From Nocardia lijiangensis NBRC 108240 (GTDB lineage Bacteria; Actinomycetota; Actinomycetes; Mycobacteriales; Mycobacteriaceae), in NCBI RefSeq assembly GCF_001613045.1, contig NZ_BDBP01000070.1, positions 1-57,970 on the forward strand: a stretch of DNA of 57,970 bases, read 5' to 3'. Shown in pieces: positions 50,571 through 57,970 of this stretch. Under the pieces are notes generated by a model. The model did no database searches. It was not told the DNA's origin and saw nothing but the letters and a program-made list of their open reading frames with translations. Within the stretch, counting starts at the first letter, position 1; every line of letters begins with the position of its first letter. Both the position numbers and the translations under genes were made by a program.

Positions 50571-52111
50571 TGACCGGCCTCCGTCCTGGTGTTGAGAACG
50601 TTGATGCCGCGCACCAGGATCGATGGGCAGCCGTGGCTCACCGCCGCCACCTGACCCGGCTGGGCCTTCCCGCAGTTGAACGCGCCGCCCAGCCGCCACG
50701 TCGACGGACCGCCGACGGCCTCCATCGCGCCCCAGAAATCGGTGGTGGTGGCCTGGTAGGCGACGTCGCGCACCTGACCGTCGAGGGCGCCGTTGCGGAT
50801 GCGGAAGAAACGCTGCCCGGTGAACTGGAAGTTGTAGCGCTGCATGTCGATCGACCACGATTTGTCGCCGACGATGTACAGGCCGTCCTCGACCCGCGAG
50901 ATCAGTTCCTCGGTGCTGGTGTCGCGGACCGGGTCGGGTTGCAGCGAGACGTTGGCCATCCGCTGGATCGGCACGTGGTGCGCGGAATCGGCGTAGGAGC
51001 AGCCGTTGGAGCGCGTCAGCCCGAGGCGCGGGGCGAACGCCCGGTCCAGCTGGTAGCCGACGAGCACGCCGTCGCGCACCAGATCCCAGCGCTGCCCGGC
51101 CACGCCCTCGTCGTCGTATCCGACGGTGGCCAGGCCGTGACGCTCGGTGCGGTCGCCGGTGACCTGCATGATCGGGGTGCCGTAGCGCAGCGTGCCGAGC
51201 TTGTCCGGGGTGGCGAAGGAGGTGCCCGCATAGGCGGATTCGTAGCCGATGGCGCGATCGTATTCGGTGGCGTGACCGATGGATTCGTGGATGGTCAGCC
51301 ACAGGTTGCTGGGATCGATGACCAGATCGGTCGGGCCCGCGGTGACGCTGGGCGCCTTCACCTTCTCGGCGAGCCAGCCGGGGATCCGCGCGAGTTCGTC
51401 ATCCCAGTCCCAGATTCCGTCGGCGCCGGTGGCGTACTCCCAGCCGCGTCCGGCGGGGGCGGCCAGGGTGCGCATGGTCTCGAAGACGCCCGCGGCCGAG
51501 TCGACGGTGGTGGCCTCGAACTGCGGGTGCAGCCGGACCCGCTGCTGAGCGATCGATGAGCCCGCGGTGTCGGCGTAGAAGGTCTGCTCCTTGACCTGCA
51601 ACACCGAGGCGGTCACGTGATCGACGCCGTCGGCGGCGGCGAGCCTGCCCGAATAGTCTTGCAGCAGTGCAACCTTCTCGGCGGTCGGCACGGTGAACGG
51701 GTCGATGTCGTAGGCAGAGACCCAGCGCGCGTCCGTGTATCGGGGCTCGTCGGCCAGTTCGACGCGCTCCCGGTTCAGGTCGCGCAGCGCCTTGGCGACG
51801 GTGACCGCCCGGCGCGCCACCTCCGCGGCGGTGTCCGGCGCGAGCGCGGCGTGCGAGGCGAAACCCCAGGTGCCGTCGACGATCACGCGGACGGCGAACC
51901 CGAGATCGGTGGCGTTGCTGATCGCCTCGACGCGGCCGTCGCGCAGCCGGATGGACTGGGAGACCAAGCGGTGCACGCGCAGATCGGCGTGTTCGGCCCC
52001 CGCGGCGGTGGCCGCCGCGAGCGCGGCGTCGGCCAGCGCGGACAGTGGCAGGGAGAGGAATTCGGCGTCGATCACCGAGCCCGACGCATCCTCGGAAGTC
52101 GCGATGCTCAC
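50567..52111 (-). CDS. tldD: TldD metalloprotease
   Basis: 514-residue zinc protease subunit. The active-site motif HESIGHATE (HExxGH, zinc ligands) is intact, followed by AGTSFATPDKLGTLRYG and, near the end, NCGKAQPGQ and SHGCPSILVRGINV with the Cys ligand region. The GTG at 52111 has TAGCGT 7 nt upstream and no SD (leaderless type). It forms an operon with tldE. The protein is cytoplasmic. Confidence 0.92.
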   Translation of the reverse strand: MSIATSEDASGSVIDAEFLSLPLSALADAALAAATAAGAEHADLRVHRLVSQSIRLRDGRVEAISNATDLGFAVRVIVDGTWGFASHAALAPDTAAEVARRAVTVAKALRDLNRERVELADEPRYTDARWVSAYDIDPFTVPTAEKVALLQDYSGRLAAADGVDHVTASVLQVKEQTFYADTAGSSIAQQRVRLHPQFEATTVDSAAGVFETMRTLAAPAGRGWEYATGADGIWDWDDELARIPGWLAEKVKAPSVTAGPTDLVIDPSNLWLTIHESIGHATEYDRAIGYESAYAGTSFATPDKLGTLRYGTPIMQVTGDRTERHGLATVGYDDEGVAGQRWDLVRDGVLVGYQLDRAFAPRLGLTRSNGCSYADSAHHVPIQRMANVSLQPDPVRDTSTEELISRVEDGLYIVGDKSWSIDMQRYNFQFTGQRFFRIRNGALDGQVRDVAYQATTTDFWGAMEAVGGPSTWRLGGAFNCGKAQPGQVAAVSHGCPSILVRGINVLNTRTEAGQ

Positions 52112-52321
52112 CCCGGCTACGCTACCGGGTGCCCGCGGACCCGGCAGCGGGCCGACCCGCCGCCTGCCTCGGCGCGGTGGCCACACCCGCACGAAATGCC
52201 CAGCGGCGCAAGACGACATCTGCCGAGGGCCGCTCGCACGTGTGCGATCGCACCGGCGCGAACGGCGCGCGCGAGACGCGGGTTACCGCATCGGCGCTGC
52301 GAAATGCCGTACTGTGCCCGC

Positions 52322-52978
52322 GTGCCGCCATCCGCCCTCCGTGACCGTAAACGTGAACGTACCCGCCGCGCTCTGCTCGAGGCCGCCGTCGAGCTCTTCG
52401 AGACCAGAGGCTACGACGACACCACGGTGGCCGACATCGCCGCCGCGGCGGAGGTGGGCACGCGCACCTTCTTCAATTACTTCGCCAGCAAGGAAGAACT
52501 GCTCTTCCCCGAGCCCGACGAGCGGGTGCGGATGGCGGTGGCCGCCATCGCGAGCCGCCGCGTCGGCGAGCCTCCGGTCGAGGTGCTGCTGCGCGCGCTG
52601 CGGGCCGCGGGCGACAATCCGGGCGAACATCTCATCGATGATCTCGGCGCCCGCATCGCCGCGGTTCGCGCCCAGGTCTCGCGGACCGTGCCCGCGGTGA
52701 GCGGCCGCGCCGCGCACGCGCAGCTGGTGGCGCAGCGCGAGATCGGCAGGCAGCTGCACGCCGCGTTCCCCGACGAACTCGACGAGGTCGGCGCCGCAGC
52801 GTTGGTCGGCGCGGTCGTCGGTGCGGTGTCCGGCGCGCTCACTGTGCTCTTCCAGCGACCGCACTCGGGTCCCGACGACGGCGAACGGCTGCACCGCGAA
52901 ATCCACGAGACCACCTCCCGCGTCTTGCGGCCGTGGCTCACCGCCACCTGCCCGGCCCACGCCGAACCGGTGGGCTGA
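52322..52978 (+). CDS. TetR family transcriptional regulator
   Basis: 218 residues. The helix-turn-helix at about 10-58 (RTRRALLEAAVELFETRGYDDTT, DIAAAAEVGTRTFFNYFASKEELL) is typical; the C-terminal domain is of the MftR-like/TetR_C type. GTG 52322 has TACTGT six nt upstream and no SD (leaderless). It is convergent with the permease gene and divergent from tldD. No clear palindrome was seen in the 210-bp gap. Targets unknown. Confidence 0.85.
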   Translation: MPPSALRDRKRERTRRALLEAAVELFETRGYDDTTVADIAAAAEVGTRTFFNYFASKEELLFPEPDERVRMAVAAIASRRVGEPPVEVLLRALRAAGDNPGEHLIDDLGARIAAVRAQVSRTVPAVSGRAAHAQLVAQREIGRQLHAAFPDELDEVGAAALVGAVVGAVSGALTVLFQRPHSGPDDGERLHREIHETTSRVLRPWLTATCPAHAEPVG

Positions 52979-52987
52979 GCGCGCGGC

Positions 52988-53755
52988 TCAGCCGAACTGC
53001 TGCCAGCCGAGGCGGATCACCATCGCCACCACGACCACGAGCAGCACGACGCGGACGAATTCGGCGCCTCGGCTCAGCGCCATCCGCGAGCCCGCGATCG
53101 CGCCGGCGATATTGGCGACCGCCATCGTCACGCCGAGCGCGAACAGTATGTGCCCGGTCAGGCCGAAGAAGATCAGCGCGCCGAGATTGGACCCGCAGTT
53201 GATCACCTTCGCCATGGCCGCGGCCCGCACGAACTCGGTGCCGAGCAGCGTGGCGAAGGTGATGATCAGGAAGGTGCCGGTGCCCGGCCCGAGCAAGCCG
53301 TCGTAGAGCCCGATCAGCCCGGCGGACAGCGCCACGACCAGCACCACCTTGCGGCGGGTCGGCGGATGCGTCGCCACGGTGACGCCGATCGACGGGCGCA
53401 GAGTCACGACGATCGCGACCGTCACCAGGACCACCATGACGATCGGGATGAACAGGTCGCGGTCGATCAGCGAGACCGCGGCCGCGCCCACCGCCGCGGC
53501 CACGGCGGCGATGCCCGCCGCGGGCAACAGCACCCGCCACTGCATCGGCACCTTCCTGGCGAAGGTCAGCACCGAGGCGGTGGTGCCCGCGACCGCGGCC
53601 AGCTTGTTGGTGCCCAGCGCGGTCTGCGGCGCGATGCCCGGCGCCACGAGGAACAACGTCGGCAGGATGATCAGGCCGCCGCCGCCGACCACCGCGTCGA
53701 CCCATCCGGCGGCGGTCGCGGCCGCCACCAGGGCCGCCCAGTCTGCAAGATCCAC
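52988..53755 (-). CDS. TauE/SafE family permease
   Basis: 255-residue membrane transporter of the sulfite/organosulfonate exporter family, with about eight helices. GWVDAVVGGGGLIILPTL and LGTNKLAAVAGT form the N-terminal repeat, and GLYDGLLGPGTGTFLII with INCGSNLGALIFF the C-terminal one. The chosen GTG gives the typical N-terminus DLADWAALVAAATAAGWVDA; TTG 53767 is an alternative and no SD is seen for either. Substrate unknown. Confidence 0.87.
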   Translation of the reverse strand: MDLADWAALVAAATAAGWVDAVVGGGGLIILPTLFLVAPGIAPQTALGTNKLAAVAGTTASVLTFARKVPMQWRVLLPAAGIAAVAAAVGAAAVSLIDRDLFIPIVMVVLVTVAIVVTLRPSIGVTVATHPPTRRKVVLVVALSAGLIGLYDGLLGPGTGTFLIITFATLLGTEFVRAAAMAKVINCGSNLGALIFFGLTGHILFALGVTMAVANIAGAIAGSRMALSRGAEFVRVVLLVVVVAMVIRLGWQQFG

Positions 53756-53807
53756 GGTGCAACACAACCAGACGTCCCATGTTTTCACGCTGCCTGGGAC
53801 GGTTGAT

Positions 53808-53921
53808 CGTCGACAGCCGGGAGGATTCGGACCGGCGACGTGCGTCGACAGCCCAGCCCATGACCGGTTCTGCAGTGAAGGAGGCACTGCCGGACGACGT
53901 GCGTCGACAGCCCGCGCACGG
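53808..53921. repeat. Repeated GTCGACAGCC elements upstream of the histidine kinase
   Basis: CGTCGACAGCC occurs three times (53808, 53844, 53903). The last two are part of a 19-bp direct repeat CGACGTGCGTCGACAGCCC (53836-53854 and 53895-53913), 59 bp apart. The extension GACAGCCCGCGCACGG (53906-53921) recurs exactly at 28580-28595 between cobH and the Lrp gene. Possibly a dispersed repeat family. Confidence 0.55.
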
Positions 53922-53959
53922 TCGCGGCGCGGGCCGGAGGTACGCCTAGGCTGGCTGGC

Positions 53960-55129
53960 GTGCGCCGGTTCAGTCTGTGGCTTCGCGGCAAGCCCCTCGT
54001 AGCGGATTCCATCCTGGCGTTCGGGTTGCTCTTGCTGGACCTCACCGCTCTCGGCGACACCGACCAGAAGGCCGTGTACCTGGTGGTCGGCGGACTGCTG
54101 CCGATCCCGGTCGCCTTCCGCCGGATCTACCCGAGGGCCACCGCCGCCATCATGCTCGGCCTCGCGCTCTGCACCACCCTGCTGAGCTACGTGCTCGACG
54201 ACAAGGCCATGCACCCGGCGCTGATCGCGCTCGGGATCATGCTGTACACGCTGGTCGCCTACGTCGGCAGGCGCGAGGGCATGCTGCTGCTCGCGGGTCT
54301 GGTCCTCGACAGCACGCTGTCCACGCTGCTGCTCGATCAACCGGTGTGGTCGACAGTCGCATTCATATCGCTGTACTACGCGCTGTGCTGGACGCTCGCG
54401 GAGTTCAACGGTGCGCGGCACGCCTACGACGCGGAGGTGGCGGCGCGTCTCGCGGTCGCCGACTACGACCGGGAGCGACGCACGCACGACGCGGTCGCAC
54501 TCGAACGCACCCGCATCGCGCGCGAACTGCACGATGTCGTCGCGCACGCGGTGAGCGTCATCATCGTGCAGGCAGACGGCGCGAAGTACGCGCTGCGCCA
54601 CGATCCGGACATCGCCGAACAGGCCGTCACCACCATCGCGAGCACCGGCCGCGAGGCGCTACGCGAGCTACGCCGCACGGTCGCGCTGCTGCGCACCGAA
54701 CACGCGCCCGATCAGCTGCCGCAGCACGGCACGGCAGGCATCGCCAGGGTGGTCGAGATGATGCGCGGCACCGGTCTCGCCGTCGAGCTCGAGCTGACCG
54801 GCGACATCGATGACATCGCGCCCGAGGTGAGTCTCGGCGTACACCGGATCGTGCAGGAGTCGCTCACGAACACCTTGCGCCACGCGGGCGCCCACCCCAA
54901 GGCGTGGGTTCGGGTGCACCGGCGCGACAGCGACGTCCTCGTCGAGGTCACCGACTCCGGCGGCGTCCCGATGCACGACAACCCGATCAAGGGCAGCGGC
55001 CTCGGGTTGGTCGGCATGCGGGAACGCATCGCGGTGCTCGGCGGGGCGCTGGACGTGGGCCGCGCCGCCGACGGCGCCTGGCGGGTGCGCGCGACCATCC
55101 CGCTCGATCAGGAGCGCGCGGACTACTAG
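53960..55129 (+). CDS. NarL-family sensor histidine kinase
   Basis: 389-residue kinase. About five to six N-terminal membrane helices form the sensor region (about 12-148). The HisKA_3 dimerisation segment ERTRIARELHDVVAHAVSV has phospho-acceptor H191, and the HATPase domain (about 275-385) contains VQESLTNTLRHAG, VTDSGG and GSGLGLVGMRERI. GTG 53960 has TAGGCT 7 nt upstream and no SD. The matching response regulator is 1 kb downstream, separated by a DUF4132 fragment and an inverted-repeat element. Confidence 0.92.
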   Translation: MRRFSLWLRGKPLVADSILAFGLLLLDLTALGDTDQKAVYLVVGGLLPIPVAFRRIYPRATAAIMLGLALCTTLLSYVLDDKAMHPALIALGIMLYTLVAYVGRREGMLLLAGLVLDSTLSTLLLDQPVWSTVAFISLYYALCWTLAEFNGARHAYDAEVAARLAVADYDRERRTHDAVALERTRIARELHDVVAHAVSVIIVQADGAKYALRHDPDIAEQAVTTIASTGREALRELRRTVALLRTEHAPDQLPQHGTAGIARVVEMMRGTGLAVELELTGDIDDIAPEVSLGVHRIVQESLTNTLRHAGAHPKAWVRVHRRDSDVLVEVTDSGGVPMHDNPIKGSGLGLVGMRERIAVLGGALDVGRAADGAWRVRATIPLDQERADY

Positions 55130-55146
55130 GCGCCACCGACGCTCGC

Positions 55147-55953
55147 TCACTCGAAAACCGCCGCCAGCTCGCGCAGCACCTCGCTGGCGGTGATCGGGTT
55201 CAATGCGCCGAAGGCGGTGTCACCGCACCGGCGCCACCACGGTGACGCGGGCCGGGAACTCAGCTCGACCGCCTCGATGACCTGCTCGCCCTCCGGTTCG
55301 GAATCCTCGACGGCGATGCCGTCGTCCAGGTGCAGCAGCACCTGCAGGTCGCCGTCGACCTGGCGGTACAGGTGATCGTGCACCCCGTCGACCGGCGCGC
55401 CGCGACGCCAGCCGAAGCCCTCCAACCGCAGCAGCGCGGAGGTGGGCACCATGCGGTGCGCGAAACGTTCCAGCGAGGTCGCCATCCGTTCCCGCTCGGT
55501 CAGCGCGTGGACCTCCCTGGCCAGTTGCGGGAAGGGTTGGCGTAGTTCGTGATCGGTGAAGTGGCTGACCCAGTACGGCAGCTCGCCCGCGAGCTGGAGC
55601 GGGTGGGCCACCGCGATGCGGGCCGAGTCGACGCCGATAGTTCGCCCGTCGCGGTCTGTCGCGGTGCCGTCCACCGCGATACGGAAGGAAACCTCCGGGT
55701 TGGCCCGTTCGTCGAAGCCGAGCCAGACCAGCCGTCGCGCCGGATGGCGCAGGAACGGATGGTCCAGGACGGAGGTCCGATGTTGGCCGCCGGTCCAGGT
55801 GCGCTGCTGGATCATCGCGATCTCCAGAAGCCGAATCTGTTCGCACATCTCTCCACCACGAGAGTCGATTAACAGGGAACGCCAGAGCCTATCGGCGCGC
55901 GGCGACAACTCCGCGAGACGCGCGCAAGGGGTAACCGAATCGTGGCCGGGCAC
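55147..55953 (-). pseudogene. 5'-truncated DUF4132 protein gene
   Basis: Only the C-terminal part of a DUF4132-type protein (full length usually above 800 residues) is left. Recognisable are RLLEIAMIQQRTWT, DHPFLRHPARRLVWLGFDE, HPLQLAGELPYW and DHELRQPFPQLAREVHALTE. The open frame ends 4 bp from the inverted-repeat element at 55957. In-frame starts exist (GTG 55953; ATG 55848; ATG 55815 with GGAGA), so a short protein could still be made. Similarity to the family reaches the 5' edge, pointing to truncation at the element. Confidence 0.6.
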
Positions 55954-55956
55954 CGT

Positions 55957-56120
55957 TAGGCCCTGTGTCGAAGTCCCATCCGGCGCCTCCGCGGCCCAGA
56001 TCGCCGCCTGGCCGCGTTGTCGTCGTCACCGATACAACCCCGGTATCGGCTCCTCCTCCGCCTTGCCAGGCGACGATCTGAGCCACGGATGCATCCGGCC
56101 GGACTTCGACACAGGGCCTA
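55957..56120. mobile_element. 164-bp inverted-repeat element (MITE-like)
   Basis: The left end TAGGCCCTGTGTCGAAGTCC (55957-55976) is repeated inverted and exact at the right end (56101-56120). The similarity continues inward, e.g. CCCAGATCGCCGCCTGGC against TCAGATCGTCGCCTGGC inverted, to a central CCGATAC...GTATCGG. Nearly the whole element therefore folds into one long hairpin. The TA at each end would fit a TA target duplication of IS630/Tc1-type elements. It encodes no protein. The right TA is the beginning of the -10 hexamer of the response regulator. Confidence 0.7.
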
Positions 56121-56130
56121 GATTGGAGCC

Positions 56131-56790
56131 GTGCCGATCACCGTTCTCGTAGTAGACGACCAAGAATTGATGCGCATGGGGCTGAAGATGGTGCTCGGCG
56201 CGCATCCCGACATCGAGGTGATCGGGGAGGCCGAGAACGGCGCGGCGGCGGTCGGCAAGGCCAAGGAACTGCGTCCCGACGTGGTGCTGATGGACGTCCG
56301 CATGCCCGTGGTGGACGGCGTGACCGCCACCGGCCGCATCGTGGAAGCGGGCGACGGCTGCCGTGTCCTGGTGATGACCACCTTCGACCTCGACGAACAC
56401 GCACTCGGCGCGCTGCGCGCCGGCGCCAGCGGCTTCCTGCTCAAGGACACGCCGCCGGAGGATCTGGTCTCGGCCATCCGCAGCGTGGCCGCGGGCGACG
56501 CGGTGGTCTCGCCGAAGGTCACCAAGCGACTGCTCGACCGGCTCATCGCCGACGATCCCGCCGGCATGCGTGACCCCTCGGTGCTCGACGTGCTCACCGC
56601 GCGCGAACGCGAGGTGCTCGAGCAGATCGCCGCGGGCCGCTCCAACGCCGAGATCGCCGAACAGCTCTACCTCTCCGAGGCCACCGTGAAGACGCACGTC
56701 GGCCGGGTGCTCACCAAACTCGGCCTGCGCGACCGGGTACAGGCCGTGGTGCTCGCCTACGAGACCGGGCTGGTGCGGCCCGGCGGCTGA
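56131..56790 (+). CDS. NarL/FixJ-family response regulator
   Basis: 219-residue DNA-binding regulator. The receiver domain (1-120) has the acidic pocket VVDDQ, phosphorylation site D55 (VLMDVRMP) and K in LLKDTPP. The LuxR-type helix-turn-helix (about 150-212) is LTAREREVLEQIAAGRSNAEIAEQLYLSEATVKTHV. GTG 56131 has TAGATT 6 nt upstream and no proper SD, so a leaderless start inside or next to the inverted-repeat element is likely. It almost certainly pairs with the kinase at 53960-55129. Confidence 0.92.
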   Translation: MPITVLVVDDQELMRMGLKMVLGAHPDIEVIGEAENGAAAVGKAKELRPDVVLMDVRMPVVDGVTATGRIVEAGDGCRVLVMTTFDLDEHALGALRAGASGFLLKDTPPEDLVSAIRSVAAGDAVVSPKVTKRLLDRLIADDPAGMRDPSVLDVLTAREREVLEQIAAGRSNAEIAEQLYLSEATVKTHVGRVLTKLGLRDRVQAVVLAYETGLVRPGG

Positions 56791-56873
56791 ATCTCAGCGA
56801 GCTATCAGCCGGGCCCGGGAGAAAAACACCGCTCGCGCGCGTTGGTAGGGGTAGATCGTCCGGAAGGAACGCC

Positions 56874-57356
56874 ATGCCCGCCCTGCTGTTCGTGCTCTAC
56901 GTGGTCGTCGAGATCGCCGCGCTGTTCGCCGTCGGTCAGCTGATCGGCGTCATGCCCACCATCTTGCTGCTCATCGCCGGCTCCGCGGCGGGCATGCTGC
57001 TGATCGGCTCCCAGGGGCGGCGGGTGTTCGAACAGTTCCGCCGCGCCGGTCGCGGCGAGATCGCGCCCGGCACCGCCGTCGCCGACGGCGCGCTGGTCGC
57101 GACGGGCGGATTCCTGATGTTCGTGCCCGGACTGGTGACCTCGCTGCTCGGGTTGCTGCTGCTGTTGCCGCCGACCAGGATGCTGGTGCGTCCGGTCGTC
57201 ACCGCGCTGGCCGCGCGCCGCTTCGGCCGCCTGCTGCGCAGCGCGCCCTACCGCGGCGTCGTCATCGACGGCGACGAGGTGATCGACGGCGTCGTCGTGC
57301 AGCAGTGGTACGACGACGGCCAAGGCAACGCCCGCCGGGCGGTCGGCCCGGCCTGA
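56874..57356 (+). CDS. fxsA: FxsA family membrane protein
   Basis: 160-residue cytoplasmic-membrane protein. The N-terminal helices VLYVVVEIAALFAVGQLIGVMPTILLLIAGSAAGMLLI and the later LMFVPGLVTSLLGLLLLLPPTR are the FxsA hallmark (G-F-x-x-x-P-G-x-x-T-D/S-x-x-G). GGAAGGA before the ATG is an SD. In E. coli FxsA affects phage exclusion of T7; its role in actinobacteria is unknown. Confidence 0.9.
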   Translation: MPALLFVLYVVVEIAALFAVGQLIGVMPTILLLIAGSAAGMLLIGSQGRRVFEQFRRAGRGEIAPGTAVADGALVATGGFLMFVPGLVTSLLGLLLLLPPTRMLVRPVVTALAARRFGRLLRSAPYRGVVIDGDEVIDGVVVQQWYDDGQGNARRAVGPA

Positions 57357-57411
57357 GGGTGCGCCGTCCACGGTGACCGACCGAATCCGGCATACGGCAG
57401 ACTGGTGACCC

Positions 57412-57970
57412 GTGGGTACCCAGTTGCTGATCGGCGGTCGTTTCTACAGCTCTAGTTCACCGGACGCGACCGCGATGGCGGTCAGCGACGGCATGGTGGT
57501 GTGGCTCGGCGCCGAACGTCCGGGTCGTGCGCTGCACCCGGACGCCGAGATCATCGACTTGGACGGCGCGTTCGTCGCGCCCGCGTTCGTAGAGCCGCAC
57601 GTGCACGTGACGGCGCTCGGCCTGAAACTCACCGGACTCGATCTTTCGGGCGCCCGATCGCTCGCCGACTGCCTTTCGGCGGTGCGCGACTACGCCGCCG
57701 CCCGGCCGGACGGCGCGATCCTCGGCGACGGCTGGGACGAGACCCGCTGGCCGGAGGGCCGCCCGCCGACGGTCGAGGAGATCGACGCCGCCGCGGGCCC
57801 CGGCCGCCAGGTGTATCTGGCCCGGGTGGACGCCCATTCGGCCGCGGTGTCCTCGGCGCTGCTGAACGCCGTGCCCGAGGTGACCTCGACGGCCGGGTTC
57901 ACCAGGGGCGAGCCCCTGCGCGGCGCGGCACACCATCTGGCGCGGGCTGCGGTGCTGGGCGGTCTGGACC
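57412..57970 (+). CDS. Amidohydrolase family 3 (YtcJ-like), N-terminal part
   Basis: Metal-dependent hydrolase, cut off by the right edge (186 codons present). It starts with a beta-sandwich strand (LLIGGRFYSSSSPDATAMAVSDGMVVWLG) and has the metal-binding HVH in FVEPHVHVTALG, followed by GDGWDETRWPEGRPPT, typical of the YtcJ-like family. The start is a GTG at 57412; CAGACT lies about 8 nt upstream. Substrate unknown. Confidence 0.82.
   Translation, partial: MGTQLLIGGRFYSSSSPDATAMAVSDGMVVWLGAERPGRALHPDAEIIDLDGAFVAPAFVEPHVHVTALGLKLTGLDLSGARSLADCLSAVRDYAAARPDGAILGDGWDETRWPEGRPPTVEEIDAAAGPGRQVYLARVDAHSAAVSSALLNAVPEVTSTAGFTRGEPLRGAAHHLARAAVLGGLD

Overview
The window is high-GC actinobacterial DNA from a mycolic-acid-type genus, most likely Nocardia (Rhodococcus is the main alternative). 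The evidence is the gene order: dop-pup-prcB-prcA, pafA, pafB-pafC, tatA-tatC-helY, a DUF4333 membrane protein, a 5'-3' exonuclease and a PepE-type M24 protein follow the same order as around Rv2112c-Rv2089c of Mycobacterium tuberculosis. A biliverdin-reductase-like gene, an SDR, cobL, cobK, cobIJ, cobH, cobG and cobN follow the order around Rv2074-Rv2062c. Many starts look leaderless: a TANNNT hexamer lies 6-8 nt before an ATG or GTG with no Shine-Dalgarno (SD) sequence.

Layout. 1-3.8 kb, minus strand: the 5' part of a long-chain acyl-CoA ligase, a Nudix hydrolase, a GH24 (T4-lysozyme-like) protein and a DUF418 membrane protein. 3.9-17.4 kb: the complete Pup-proteasome module (Dop, Pup, PrcB, PrcA, PafA) and its genomic companions (PafBC, TatA/TatC, HelY). 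This stretch is interrupted by a vapBC toxin-antitoxin pair, a thiamine-binding-type protein and a PanE-like reductase. 17.5-21.4 kb: DUF4333 protein, 5'-3' exonuclease, PepE and an F420/biliverdin-reductase-like protein. 21.5-35.4 kb: the cobalamin region (SDR, cobL, cobK, cobIJ, cobH, cobG and a B12-riboswitch-controlled cobN), with PadR, TetR and Lrp regulators and a DDAH-like amidinohydrolase in between. Two related secreted glycine-zipper proteins occur in or next to it: one overlaps cobK and one follows cobN.

35.7-45.5 kb is accessory DNA. It holds an NTF2-like gene and a Dabb gene around a TetR regulator, all with GAAC/GTTC palindromes. It also holds a modB-modC operon with a TOBE/Mop regulator but without modA, of which only a C-terminal stub remains. 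An XRE regulator follows, and then a tightly overlapped four-gene membrane operon (two large polytopic proteins, a one-helix protein and a cupredoxin-like lipoprotein). The first polytopic protein carries an internally duplicated Asp/His motif reminiscent of the PmoC metal site. I regard this operon as the best candidate for an undescribed system.

45.5-58 kb: a second methionine-aminopeptidase-like gene whose promoter carries the same palindrome as the XRE gene, a VOC/PadR pair, a PPOX flavoprotein, a second DUF4333 protein, tldD/tldE, a TetR regulator, a TauE/SafE permease, a NarL-type histidine kinase, a DUF4132 fragment, a 164-bp inverted-repeat element abutting the promoter of the cognate-type response regulator, FxsA, and the start of an amidohydrolase. 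All assignments come from reading motifs and from remembered family features; no database search was run.
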